Part shown: in pieces, positions 33,959 to 45,117 of the stretch
How positions within the stretch are numbered: the stretch's first letter is position 1
Layout of the letters: the number at the start of each line of letters is the position of its first letter
From: Geosiphon pyriformis
Lineage: Eukaryota > Glomeromycota > Glomeromycetes > Archaeosporales > Geosiphonaceae
DNA: 64,000 nucleotides
Assembly: GCA_016748015.1 (NCBI GenBank)
Contig: JAAOMT010000193.1
Span: 166,364-230,363 of the forward strand
Direction: 5' to 3'
Made by a program: the position numbers and the translations under genes
The notes under the pieces: model-generated
The model's input: the letters and a program-made list of their open reading frames with translations, nothing else
Databases searched by the model: none
Told to the model about the DNA's origin: nothing

Positions 33959-34660
33959 TTATAAATCTAACAGAACAGATACTACACTATCAATGCCAGC
34001 AAAAAAGCAGCAATGTTTGTAAAAACCAAAACAGACACTAAGAGTTTTAGCAATCCCAAGTAACTTTACAACTTCAGCTGAGAGCAAACACAACAAATTA
34101 TAGACTACAGGAAAAGTAGAAATATCATGTAAAATCAAACCACTTTTTTTTATAAAAGCCTTATATTTAGTCTTAACCAATCAAATTTCAATATAGTAAA
34201 TAGCATTCAAACTTTAAACAAAATTAACAATAAAATTTTCCACAGACTTAACATCATCAAAAATGAACATAGCCTTTAGAAACCACTTTTTGAACAAGAA
34301 GCTTTTGCTTACAATAGTATCAATCTAATAGCGATAACCGCTACAAAAGCCATACAACACATCATTAGAAACACACAAAAAAAGCACCTGTAAGACCCAA
34401 AACAAAGAGAAACCCAAACCAAACACAATATGCCAATTAGCCAGATAGAACACAAGCAAGTCTCTATGAACACCAGAGTTAAATAAACACACAAATAAAT
34501 GATTAGAACTTTCCACCTTTTTACAGTGAAAACACAAAGCACTTAGATAGACCCTATTATACAAATGCTTTCACACAGCAACTGGCAGGTGGCAGTAGAG
34601 CATCTTTAAAAAATATAAATGCAAATTAGCCATAGATTTACAAATAAATCCAGTCGCCAT
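33959..34660 (-). pseudogene. LINE(-) ORF2 C-terminal domain
   Basis: Follows the RNase H. Near 34480-34550 it reads YLSALCFHCKKVESSNHLFVC, a CxxC...H...C arrangement that is usual at the end of LINE ORF2 proteins with an RNase H. The leftmost stretch (33959-34180) has SAEVVKLLGIAKTLSVCFGF and ends VSVLLDL. The open pieces look hydrophobic because of C-to-T changes and should not be read as membrane proteins. Confidence 0.7.
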
Positions 34661-34728
34661 ATGTGAGTTGGGGTGCCAAACTAAAGTAGTGTGAATTCAC
34701 ATCACTAACCAAGTTTTTGTTAATAACA

Positions 34729-35282
34729 TCAAGAACCAGATCCAACTTCCCAATGAGCACGATTTACAGATCTGAAAACCTCACAAGCAATATATTGAAT
34801 GTTACCAAATACTGCTATCCTACCAGCCTTAATAAACTTTTTTTCTATTAAAACAGAAAGCATCAAATCAAAACCAGCAGCCAAACCAGCTAACACATCA
34901 GCATGCTCATTATCTAAAACACCTAAATGTTTTTTAATTTTGCACCAGAAAACATCAAGCCTTTTTTTCTTAATAAAATTAACAATACTACACCACTTCA
35001 TCCAGCAATAGTTGCAGAAGTCTGGAGAAGTCAAAGTCAATTCAGCAACACAAACATCCAAGGCAGCTTGACTGTCCAAATAAACCACAACAGAACTGTT
35101 AAGAGAAACACATTCCAAAGCCAGAACAATTGCCTACAATTCTGCCATGGTGGAAGATACTAACTCACTAATTCCAATGCCAATGCTCAGATCCAAAACA
35201 AAAAAATATGCAGCCACCTTACACTTCATCTTACAGAAACCCAAATTTTTCAAAGATCTATCCATGTAAACACTAATGATGT
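34729..35282 (-). pseudogene. LINE(-) RNase H domain
   Basis: Degrades RNA in the RNA/DNA hybrid. Reading leftward: SVYMDRSLKNLGFCKMK near 35215-35275 (first Asp), VSSTMAELxAIVLALECV near 35090-35155 (Glu), VVYLDSQAALDVCV near 35030-35075 (second Asp), FWCKIKKHLGVLDNEHADVL near 34885-34945 (His and last Asp), ending in a FRSVNRAHWEVGSGS block near 34730-34770. Only a few stops interrupt it (one just after the Glu), so this part is better preserved than most of the window. Confidence 0.83.
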
Positions 35283-36063
35283 TGTTACTCATAAAATCTA
35301 GGAAGTATATTATTATATAAATTAACCAATCAGAAGTAAGTATAGTAAAATGTGGAATTTTAGGATTCTCATACAAGGAATTGCAGGATTCCAAAAATTC
35401 TAGAATTTCTGGTAAGAAGAATTAAGGAATTGAGAAATCTCAATTATGTATATATAGTGATAGTATTAGAAATAGAAAAGACAGACCTCTCAATTTAGAT
35501 TTGATATAAGTGGTCTTTCAATTCACAAATATTAATAAATAATTATTTAATATCTCAATTTACTCTCCATTGTCAACACTTCATGTTAATAGTCTCAAAT
35601 ACTTAATCACGCTGGAACAATAGCTCTTGATCATGGCTATTAACAGGATATTAAAAATTATTGTCTTGGTTTATTTTTTTTATTTTATTTTTTTTATTTT
35701 GTTATTTTTTTTGTTTTATTAACTTGATTAAAAGAATTCATGTGCAGAAATACTGATGTCAGGATATAGCACTGGTAAAAGACCCAGGAATAAAGGTAGA
35801 CATTCGAAATTGAGGATATTTTACCAAGAGAATTACCAGCCATTATGCTAAGAAAGAAATTGACAAAACTGTGGTTTCAGAAAGCTATGAATAAAACAAC
35901 CAATTATATCTCTGTTTATTATACAAAGAACTCCATCAAAACCATCAAATCACAAAAACCTTCAGACCAAACAACTTACCAATATTACTAACAAAATCAA
36001 CTGTTAAGCATCAAGTTACAGATTTGTTATTTGTTTTGAGATCTCAAATAATTATCTGTAACA
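35283..36063 (+). repeat. B2 5' LTR (781 bp)
   Basis: TGTTACTCATAAAATCTAGG to ATTATCTGTAACA. AGGATTCC/GGAATT near-palindromes at 35355-35430; a short TATATATAG string near 35450 may be the promoter TATA box. Left flank ATGT (35279-35282). Confidence 0.9.
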
Positions 36064-36081
36064 TTTGGTGCTCCCTGTGAG
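36064..36081 (+). other. Primer-binding site of B2
   Basis: TTTGGTGCTCCCTGTGAG directly follows the LTR and equals the B3 site at 45100-45117. This is probably the ancestral family B site. Confidence 0.7.
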
Positions 36082-38350
36082 ATATAATTCTATAGAAAAT
36101 CAGCACCAACACAACACCTATCTGAAACAGTAGCAGAATCCAAAGAAACAGGAACAAACCATTTGGGATTTGCAAAATCTTTATTCCAAAATTATCATGC
36201 CCATCTTGGATTAACAAATAACAGTTGGCCAACAGAATCAGCTTTTAACTACTACATTAATGAAAGAATTGTATATCATTTGGAAGGCCAAAAAGATCCA
36301 GAATCTGCCTTTAACAATTTCTTTAGTAAACTACTCCAAAGCACTACTCTTTTACAAAACTACTTATTTGCACCTTTAATCACAGAAATAAACAGAAAAA
36401 TTGAAAAATACACCAAGCAGAGATTTTTTATTACTTTTGTTGACAAAGAAAAAGAAAGGTTACAAACACCAGCAAAAACACCAAAGCAAATCCAATTACC
36501 TACTTAGAAGAAACAAAGATTTGATTCACTTGCTAATCCATCATATCACCATACACTTGGAAGTACTATCAATATAATAAGTGTGACTACAGCAAGTGGA
36601 ATAGCACCATTAAACAGAATTCTATTTCAAAGTAAACAAAAAAAAGCAGAGTTATTAGAAACATACAGCAATTATTTTAAGAGATTTAAATCACAATCTC
36701 CAACACTATTAAGAATTCAATTACTCCTATTACAACCAGATTTCGGAGCTGTTAGTCCTTGAAAAATAACTGACTTAGAGAAAGAGGAAGGTAGTGATCA
36801 GAAAATTAGCAAACAAAACCCAATCTTAGAAAATTCAGAAATTGAAATTCTGGTTAATCAAACTTCAAAAAATCAGAATAATCAAAACCCCAATATTATC
36901 ATTCAAGAAAACTTATCTCTGGTAATTGTAATTAATCCATCACTAGCTCCACCAATTGATGAACAGCAACAGCCACAATTAGCATCTTAACAACAATTGT
37001 AGCAACCACTTCAACAACAATCACAACTGCAACAACAACTACTATTAGTACCAATGGCATATGCACCTATCACCAAAATTGAGAAATTTACCAACAAGAA
37101 AGATAATGCTTAAGTATAGCTCAATAATATGGAAAAAGCCATTGCAACTAATAGATAGAATAATGACAGAGCTTTTCAAGTGATTTCTTATTTTCTCCAA
37201 GATACTGCTAACTTGTAGTATTAAAGTTTAGCCACCAAACTTTAAACATTCTAAGAATTTAAAACTGCATTTTTGAGATATTTTAGTAATAATAGCAGTA
37301 TTAATTGTCTAGCCAATGCCTTTAACACAATTAAATAAGGAGAAACTGAAACAGTTATTACTTACTTGGAACACTTCCACAGAAACTTGTGCCAAATTCA
37401 AGCAATTCAAGCTGACTATTTTACAGTATCACAGATCTTGAACCAGTTTATCCATGGCCTGTGCAGTAATCTTTTACAATGTATATGACTATTACATCTA
37501 GCAACACTCCAAGACACAGTCACATAAGCCAGAGACTTTGAGTCAGCTGAATTAGAGACTAATCATGCCCAAGCCATAAATCTAGTCATGAACAAATCAT
37601 CTAACTTGGATTTTAAATTGAAACAACTAAGTGATTTAATTAATCAGAAATTAAAAAGATACTTAACTGACAATTATGCAATTTATCAGCCATCCCAATG
37701 ATACAATAATTCCAAAAATGTGAATTGCTACCAAAATCAGTCATGTCCTTCATTATCATTCAATCAGCTATGGCAACAAGAAATGTGTATTTGTCACAAC
37801 TGTAGTAAACAAAGCCATTTGAGAATTGACTGTTGTGCTTATAATAATAACTCATAATCAAGAAATCAATATTAAAACTCCAATTGCAGGTTTCAAACTC
37901 CAAATCAATACCCAAATCAGAATCAATACTCACCTCATTACATCCAAATAACACAACAGCCAATTTATTAATCATTTGTATATTAAGCTTCAATTTATTA
38001 GCTGACAACATCTGTCATTTATCAACTACAGTTCCAACCTATCTATTAGCCACAGCCTCAAGTAATCTATCAACTCCAACAAATTCAAACACCATCACAA
38101 AACTTACCTCAAAATGGAACCCAAAGGCCAAAACTGACACAACAAAGCTGGAGATCATCAATGGTAGTCTATCAACCAATTTCCAGTTCCTCAAACCAGC
38201 CATTAGAATCTCAACAATGGAATTCAAGCACTGGATACACCCAAAACTCGAATGCCCAACACTATTTAAGTCTTCTGATTACTCCAAAAAACACCTCATC
38301 CAACAACCGGAAATTCAACCAAAACAAATCACCTCTAGCAATATACCTCC
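36082..38350 (+). pseudogene. B2 Gag polyprotein
   Basis: N-terminal segment without ATG, open for 114 codons (36163-36507) reading HLGLTNNSWPTESAFNYYIN and KYTKQRFFITFVDKEKE. A Gln-rich stretch with CAA-to-TAA and CAG-to-TAG stops follows near 36970-37040. The capsid-like domain starts MAYAPITKIEKFTNKKD at 37054, with YFTVSQILNQFIHGL near 37420, and the zinc knuckle CHNCSKQSHLRIDC at 37792-37833. A Tyr/Gln/Pro-rich tail ends near 38350 where the frame changes to the protease. Fewer stops than B1 or B3. Confidence 0.83.
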
Positions 38351-38950
38351 AGCCACCATAACTAATGATGAATTGCTAACAACAATTTTTCTATTTGAAT
38401 TCAAGGAACTGTCACAAACACCATTATTTAGTGAAGCCATGCTCAAGAAAAAACCCATTACTGCCATATATACCAATGCTAAAGTTGATGGTCAGACCAT
38501 AAAACTGATCTTAGATAGTGGTTTAGCAGGCAGTATCATCACCAGACAACTCATGAATTAATTAGGTCACCAAGTTGACTGTGTTGTCAGTGCAAAAATC
38601 ATCACCACTGATGGAGCCACAAAAATGCCTATTGGTGAGATTAATAAGTTTCCATTCAAAATCAACAGTCTTATTACATCCATTAAAGTTTTGGTAATAG
38701 AAGCCACTCAATACCAAGCCCTAGTGAATAATGACTGGCTGTCCAAGACAAATGCCATACTTGACTGGACCACACAAGAATTACAACTCAGCCAAAATGG
38801 TCAACACATGTATGTTCCAGCCATGTGTAGACACTTTAAAGCTTTCTCAACCAAACAACCATTGATTGAGCTAGAGAAAGAAAAAAAAAACCTACCTGGG
38901 AAGCATATTAAATCTCTTGGGCCAATAAAAACCACAATGAATTACCACTA
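38351..38950 (+). pseudogene. B2 retropepsin-like protease
   Basis: Aspartic protease. Reads ATITNDELLTTIFLFEFKEL, AIYTNAKVDGQTIKLILDSG with the Asp-Ser-Gly intact at 38513-38521, LAGSIITRQL, then after one TAA stop IITTDGATKMPIGEI, SIKVLVIEATQYQALVNND and WLSKTNAILDW, ending in a TxxCRHFKAFS block. The only clear break near the active site is the stop at about 38560 (CAA or GAC context uncertain). This is one of the two B proteases in the window with an intact active-site triad. Confidence 0.85.
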
Positions 38951-39169
38951 ATACTCTTTTGGGACAACCATGGGAAAGAAAAGCAAAAAAAAAACTTACC
39001 TGGAATTCTAACCAAGTCTGGGGAACTAACAACGACCAGAAAAAGCTAATAACTTGGGAGGAAAGCAATAAAGAAAAAGGAAAAGAGAAGAAAGAAGAAA
39101 CAACACCTATCAATATCATCACTTATAACTCTTACACCTATACTATACCACAACAATTCATCTATCACT

Positions 39170-39840
39170 GACCAAAGCTTATATGCATTAATTGCAGTAA
39201 AAAATTGTTGTCAATAGGCACATGCTGTAATGATAATGAGAAACACCAAATGACAACTAAGTTTTATTGCTGCCCATACATCTTTGAATGCTTTGGAAAA
39301 CCAAAATAAGTTGGAAAATAGGATAATAAACCATGCTTGGCTTGTAGAAAAACTTTTCTAGACAAAAAAATGTAAAATAACATTCCTGGGTGAGAAGGGA
39401 TATGCAATAAATTGTGTTAATACATGATTCTAATAAGTGACTGAATTAGAAAAGAAACATCAATAGAAGCCATCTGGAGAAAAGCTGTAAAACATTTGAA
39501 TAGATGTCCATATAACAACAACAAAATCTGGTGAATGATACTTGCCAAAATCAAAGGAGCATTATCAGAAGAAATAAGAACAATTAAAAACAACTTACCA
39601 GAATTCATAGAACTTGACTGGGGCCCAAACCCAGATATTATTTTAGAGCTTATGAACCCAGAACAATTTCACAATCACTACCAAAAATTAGCACTCACTA
39701 GAAAAAAACAAGAACAATGCTTGGAGGAAATCAATACTCGATTATGTAACCACTGTTTGATTCCCTGTGACTTTCAATATTGTAATGAGTGTGACCTTAT
39801 TTACAATCCACTATCATGCATGATCTACATGATCCCAAAG
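39170..39840 (+). pseudogene. B2 Cys-pair-rich module
   Basis: Putative zinc-binding region between protease and dUTPase. It begins PKLICINCSKKLLS near 39175-39215, has CCNDNEKHQM and FYCCPYIFECFGKPK, a CLACRK pair and CNKLC near 39330-39415. An open stretch (39535-40044) carries NTRLCNHCLIPCDFQYCNEC, three closely spaced Cys pairs (39733-39795), then an acidic Asp/Asn spacer. Same layout in B1, B3, B4 and, more loosely, A2. Confidence 0.68.
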
Positions 39841-40068
39841 AAAGAAGAACCAATCAGCAGCTGCAGATCAGAATTGGAATTACTGTTCAACCTTGATTCA
39901 AACTTTGACAATGATAATGACAAAAACAATAATTCCAGCTCTGCTCAACATGGCAACAAAAATAACAATAATTTAGACTTTGATTTAAACTCTGAAACAT
40001 ACATTGCACTCCCTGATCTTACCAAAGAACAAGAACTAAAATGATTCAGTAATAATAATAAAAGTATT

Positions 40069-40470
40069 ATGCCCAAATACACACATAATACTGATGCAGA
40101 ATTTGATCTGAAATATCCAGGAAAGAATGCCATCAAATTGAAACCACACTCACACATCTGCATTAATTCTAAAATAGCACTAAAAATTTAAACAACAATA
40201 ATAATTCAATTAGCATTTAGAAGTAGCTTAGTGAAAAAAAAAATTAACATCAGAGGAAAAATAATTGACACAAGATACATAAGAAATATTATTGCTATGT
40301 TACAAAATAACTCAAAAAAGACTTATATAATAGAGCCAAATAAAAAGATAGCACAAGCAATATTCCTGCCTCTGGTTAAAGTAGCTCAATTAGTATTAGT
40401 GAAAAACAGAGAAAAATTAGGGATTATAGCTAGAAGAATACAGGAATTTGGATCCACAAATAGAATAGAT
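40069..40470 (+). pseudogene. B2 dUTPase domain
   Basis: All five motifs of trimeric dUTPases in order: MPKYTHNTDAEFDLKYPGK (motif 1, 40069-40125), FRSSLVKKKINI (motif 2), GKIIDTRYIRNIIAML with the catalytic Asp and the Tyr retained (motif 3, about 40255-40302), PNKKIAQAIFLPL (motif 4), EFGSTNRI (motif 5, 40441-40470). One stop occurs near 40190. The next frame continues into the beta-rich linker (to 40799). Known role of the family: removal of dUTP. Confidence 0.9.
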
Positions 40471-40799
40471 ATATTAGTCAATATGGCAGAAGAAAAGGTT
40501 ATTGACAAGAGAGAAATTATCTCCATCTGTCAATCAATTTCTATTCCACTATATAATTAGTATATGGTAATTATAGAAAGAAAAGTGAAGAATCAGGTTC
40601 AGATTTTTGAGACAGAAACAACACTTTGTGAATCAGGAAAAATTGGATTAGTTAATTTACACATACTAGCCAAGAATCACAGTTATATCAAAATTTCTAT
40701 TTACAACAACATGGGAGATATTATTGAGATACCAGAAGAAACCAACATCAGATATCTAATTACTAAAATTGAAAACCAATTGCCAAACCCCATTTCAAA
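40471..40799 (+). pseudogene. B2 post-dUTPase linker, broken by a LINE
   Basis: Reads VNMAEEKVIDKREIIS, then ISIPLYN and after a stop GLVNLHILAKNHSYIKISIYN, EIPEETNIRYLITKIENQLP. Homologous to B4 61832-62160. After ATTTCAAA (about 40799) the sequence is LINE ORF1. Confidence 0.75.
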
Positions 40800-41535
40800 A
40801 GATGCAATGTAAGTTGCTAGATCAAATTTAGACAAAGAGTCTTGGAATGCAAGGGATTAACATAGGACATTGCTCTATATTCTGCCAATTAGAACTAATG
40901 CTCATGACTTATAAGATTATATTTCTTTTATGAATGGAAAAACTTGTATTATTAACTGTTATCTAATTAGTTATGCTTGGGTCAAGTATGCAACTATTTG
41001 TTTTGATTTTGCTGAATTATTGGATGCTGTTATAAGAACTATACCAGTTCTAAAAAGTGTTAATTTGTGCTGATCTTGTCTGGTTTTTTCTAAGTGTGCT
41101 AAGTGTAAGTATTTAGACCATATGTTTTTAGGCTGTGCTTCTGGTAAGAAATTTTTTTTGGTGTCTTTTATCATAAGGTGCTTTCTAAAAAGGATAAAAA
41201 CAGATTGGCATCTATTTATGCTAAACAGTCAGTACTTATTGCTCATTCTATTTCTTTCAGTAGTGTTTCTTGAACAAAGATTGTTGGTGAGTCTTCTTTC
41301 TCTCCTTTTTCTGCACATTATAATTCAGCTAACTCTGGTTTTTCTTTGGAGATGAAACTTTTTCTGTCTGCTGTGAATGAATTGGAATCATATTTAATTA
41401 GCATTAAAAGCAGTTTTATCAGTTTTGCAGAACAAATTGGTAAGTTGGCTAAGAGGCTGGAATTACTTGTGCCAACAGTTTTCCAGTCTAGCTCTAGATG
41501 TCAGCTGCCAGTGACCTTCTTATTACAGGATTAAG
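40800..41535 (+). pseudogene. LINE(+) ORF1 nucleic-acid-binding protein
   Basis: Truncated at its start. It shows NLDKESWNARD near 40840, a segment SYAWVKYATICFDFAELLDA near 40970-41035, then a zinc knuckle remnant CAKCKYLDHMFLGC at 41095-41136, as in ORF1 proteins of this LINE type. The C-terminal part (41346-41534) is a helical ELESYLISIKSSFISFAEQI segment ending in a TAA at 41533. Several stops precede it. Confidence 0.7.
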
Positions 41536-42480
41536 TGGGTAATATAGTGATGAAAAAAAGCTTAGGTAAAACCACTGGTGGTAAGACTATTACAGTTTTG
41601 GGCTTTTTTGTCTTTTCTAATATAGTATAATTGAAAAACATGTTGGAAAAAATTGCTGTTTCAGTACCAAGTTATGTTTGCACATTTCAATGATTTGGTT
41701 TTGGCTGGTAGTGCACTTCTTAAACCTCTTTTTCAATGAATAATTTGGTATAGAAAATTGCTACATGCAATATTAGAGGAATAAACAATCTTACCAAACA
41801 GGTAGATATTATTTTTTGGCATAAGGATATAAACAATTTGGTTTCTGTTGTTACCAAAACTAAGTTAAAAGGGAAAATGCATCCATGGATTATGAACAAA
41901 TTTGCTGGCATATAAATATTTACATCTGGTTTGGATTCTGGTTATCTGAGTTCTGGAGTTGCAATTATCATGAATAATTCTTTGGCAAAACATATGTGTA
42001 AGATAGTGGACATTCCTAACAAACTTTTTGTGTCAATTTTGAGGCTGTATGCTGGGGCGTTTTTGGCAGTTTGTTTCTTTTAGACAAGTGATATTAACTC
42101 CATGATTGTAAAAACTGTGAATGAATCTTCTTTTGTCATTTTGGGTGGCAATTTCAATGAAGATAGTTTTCACAAGTGTGCCAGTTTCAAAAAGTGCTTT
42201 GATTTGAGTTTAATTAATTCTTTGAATAGAAGTTTATTAGTGAAGGTGCTAATGTAATACAATTCTCAGAGTGTTTTGAGAATGATTGATTACATGTTTG
42301 TTTCTTTAAATTTGGCCAACATGATTGTATATCATGGTGTTTTGGATATTAACAAATATTTTAACATTGAGCATTGAGCTGTTTCTGTGTCTGTGTGTTT
42401 AGGTGGATTGCTAAATATGTGGTTGAACTCTCTTTACAAACAAACAAACAAGAATCATTGGAAATTCAACTTTAAAAATG
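41536..42480 (+). pseudogene. LINE(+) ORF2, endonuclease domain
   Basis: AP-endonuclease-like domain that nicks the target DNA. Readable motifs: CNIRGINNLTKQ near 41768, VSVVTKTKLKGK near 41840 (the Glu of the ETK motif reads Lys), SSGVAIIMNN near 41950, FVILGGNFNED near 42135-42170 (GDFN with Asp to Asn) and an EHxAVSVSV block near 42370 (the DHR/H motif decayed). The catalytic residues are mostly changed, so it is inactive. Confidence 0.75.
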
Positions 42481-44266
42481 TGAGTGATGCTGAATAGACT
42501 AAGTTCAAGGAAGTTTTGGCAGCTAATACTGTTATGTTTTCTGATGATTTCATGGTGTCTAAGAGTTTACAGACTTGGATGTAATGTGGAATACTATTCA
42601 TAAAGTGATGTGTTTATCAGCTGGAGAGGTCTTTAAAAAAAAGTGGTTCAAAGGCTATGATAGTGTTTTTACTAAGGAATTGTTCAAGTTTTACAAGCTC
42701 AAACTTTTGGTTTCTAAAATTGTTAAAGTTTTTTAACTGGTTTTTTGTGATGAGTTTGATTTTTTGCTGGTTAAGTAGAAGAGTTTTGATGCTGTTAATG
42801 TGGCTGCAGTAAAATTGCTTGTCAGTTCTGAGTTTTGTTTTGATGATATTAAATTAGCTTTAGCTAAAATCAGAAAATTTTATTGTTTTTCTAAACTGTT
42901 GAAATCCAAGTGCACCAAAAAATTTTGGATCAAATTGGCTATTGATAAAAAAATAGAAAGTTTTGAATCTAATAAGAGTCATATCATCAGAAGTATATTG
43001 GAGTGACTTTTTTGAAAAGTCATGTTAGATCATCTTGTGGTGAACAAGGAGCTGGTTTTAGAGCCCAATCTGGTTAAATTCAAAATTGATAAGATTATGA
43101 AATACTGGACTCAAAAGTGTGAGATAGTTTTTGTTATTTTTGATGATTGATTTCATCAATACCAATCACTAGATTACATCTTTAATAATGCTTTTTTAAA
43201 TGTGATAAGTCTAATTGGTTTTAACAAAATATTTGGTGTTATCTCGGATCTGCCTGATAGAAAAGCTGCCGGCCTTTCTGGCATTTCCAATAAGTTGTAA
43301 AAACATTACAATGAGTTAGTTCTGGACATGCTGCTAGTGCTTTTAAACTTTTGTTTAATGTGTGAATTGGTTCTCACCCCTTGGAAAGAGGCTTGGATTT
43401 CAATGATTCCAAACCATATAAGTTAGAGGGTGTTTTTATGAATACCCATCCTATTGTTTTAATTGAGACAGCTTACAAGATTCTTTTTAAAACTCTTTCA
43501 AACAGGATTTCTTTAGCTTGCAATGAGTTTGATGTTCTTAGAAAAGACAATTTTTCTGTTTTGAAAGATATGACAATACAATCTCCTATTTTTGTCATTG
43601 GTTCAATAATTAAAGATGCCTTAGAAAAAATTAGAAATTGTGGCTTGTTTTGTAGAATATGTGTAAAGCTTATAATTCTGTTGGGTGAGAGCATCTCAAA
43701 AGGAGTTTGGTTTAGATTAAGATATATAACAAGTTTATTAGGTTTTTTTGTGACATTCACAATAGTCATGTTAACTGAGTAATAACGGTTTTTGGTTTGA
43801 TTAATGAGTATCAAGTTCATAATAAGTTGGATTAAGGAGAAGTTTTTTGACCTCTTTTCTGGTGCATATTTTATGATTCACTTTTGTGTGAAGTCAAAAA
43901 ACAAAAAAGTTTGTGTGGTTACAGGTTGAATTCTTATTTTGTTTTAAAGACTAGATCCATAGAATCCCAGAATGGGCTAACTTTATTTTTAGCTGCTAGT
44001 GCTTTTGTTGATAACACAATTTGGGTGGATAGTAGTCAGACTGCTATGTAACATATTTTCAATATTGTCTGTAAATTTTTCAAAATCAATAATATTTTTA
44101 TAAATAATGATAAGACTGTGGTGATCCTATTAATTACAGAGTTGTGAATCCTTCTTTATTGGTCAGTAGTATACCTATTTTGATTGTTAAGCAGGGGGAA
44201 TCTCATTACTATCTGGGTATCTTTTGTTTTCTGAGAACTTGTTAAAGCTTAGCTTGACTAAGGCAC
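42481..44266 (+). pseudogene. LINE(+) ORF2, reverse transcriptase domain
   Basis: Linker with FDDIKLALAKIRKFYCFSK (42838-42895), then RT blocks: DLPDRKAAGLSGISNKL near 43250-43300, LVLTPWKEAWISMIPN near 43370-43415, a stretch (43381-43782) with alternating frames, IFYDSLLCEVK near 43865-43900 and the catalytic FVDNTIWV at 44003-44026, where LINEs have F-x-D-D. It is cut after a KLSLTKAL segment at 44266 by B3 and resumes in frame at 55002-55006 with HLDIQFFANLVL. Confidence 0.8.
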
Positions 44267-45099
44267 TGTTACTTATAAAAGATAGAAATTATTGTAGTAT
44301 ATATTAGTCAATCAGAAGTAAACATAGTAAAAGAAGGAATTCCAGAATTTCTCTCAGAAAAATTATAGGATTCCAGAAATTACAGAATTTTCATATAAGA
44401 AATTGCAGAGTTCCAGAATTTCAGGATTCCTCTTGAGAAATTACAAAATTCTAGGAATTTCAGGATTCCTAACAGAAAAAATAGAAAAATTGAAGAATCT
44501 CAAATATGTATATATAGCAGTAGTATTAAAAGCAAAAAAGTTAGACTTTTTAGTTTAGATTTCATCTAAGCAATCTTCTAATTCACAAATATCAATAAAT
44601 AATTATTTACTATTTTAATCCACTCTTCACTATTAACACTTCATGTTGATAGTGGCCAATACTTAATCACACTGAAACAATAGCTCTTGGTCATAACTAT
44701 TGACAGAATATTAACATTTATTGTCTTGGCTTATTTTTTTTTTATTTTTTTTTGTTATTTCTTGTTGTTGACTAATTGATTAAAAATTAAGTACTGAGTT
44801 ATTGACATTACAGATAGCCTGGTAAAAGACCCAAATAGAAGGGTACAGAATAAAAATTGAATAGCTTACTAAAAAGACATGACTGCCAAAATAAACTGGT
44901 TACCAAGCTGAAGAAAAAAATTGGGAGACTTACCACAAAAGAATTGTACACTATTTAATCTCTGTCTATTATACAAAAAACTCCAACTTAAAATCTTCAG
45001 ATTACCAAAATTTTCAGATATTACCAATGTTATTAAGCAAATTAGCACCAAGTTATGGATTGTTATTTAATTTGAGACTTCAAATAATCATCTGTAACA
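44267..45099 (+). repeat. B3 5' LTR (833 bp)
   Basis: TGTTACTTATAAAAGATAG to ATCATCTGTAACA. The U3 region (44335-44490) has the longest run of AGGATTCC/GAATTCC near-palindromes in the window, which explains why it is longer than the 3' LTR. Confidence 0.9.
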
Positions 45100-45117
45100 T
45101 TTGGTGCTCCCTGTGAG
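45100..45117 (+). other. Primer-binding site of B3
   Basis: TTTGGTGCTCCCTGTGAG, identical to the B2 site. Confidence 0.7.

Larger units (their letters stand above)
33841..35282 (-). mobile_element. LINE retrotransposon 3' part, minus strand
   Basis: Non-LTR element read on the minus strand: RNase H domain, Cys-rich C-terminal domain, 3' UTR ending in the motif CATTTAGGCTTCACTCATTA and a run of A. The 5' part is cut at 35282 by the B2 insertion (left flank ATGT) and would continue right of B2, outside the window. Its RNase H is homologous to the plus-strand LINE at 55800-56300. Confidence 0.85.
35283..40799 (+). mobile_element. Family B element B2 (5' half)
   Basis: Plus-strand element with 5' LTR 35283-36063, primer-binding site, Gag, protease, Cys-rich module and dUTPase. 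At about 40799 the coding sequence stops matching B4 (62150) and LINE ORF1 begins. RT, integrase and 3' LTR are not found to the right and must lie beyond 64 kb, or are lost. Inserted in the minus-strand LINE RNase H. Confidence 0.88.

Noticed and set aside
34309-34564. Small hydrophobic, Cys-rich protein resembling a membrane protein
   Set aside because: It is the Cys-rich C-terminal part of LINE ORF2; C-to-T changes make the codons hydrophobic, and an overlapping frame fits the LINE better.
44335-44490. Heat-shock-type elements in the B LTR
   Set aside because: The GAA and TTC units are spaced by 0-1 bp instead of the 2 bp of canonical heat-shock elements.
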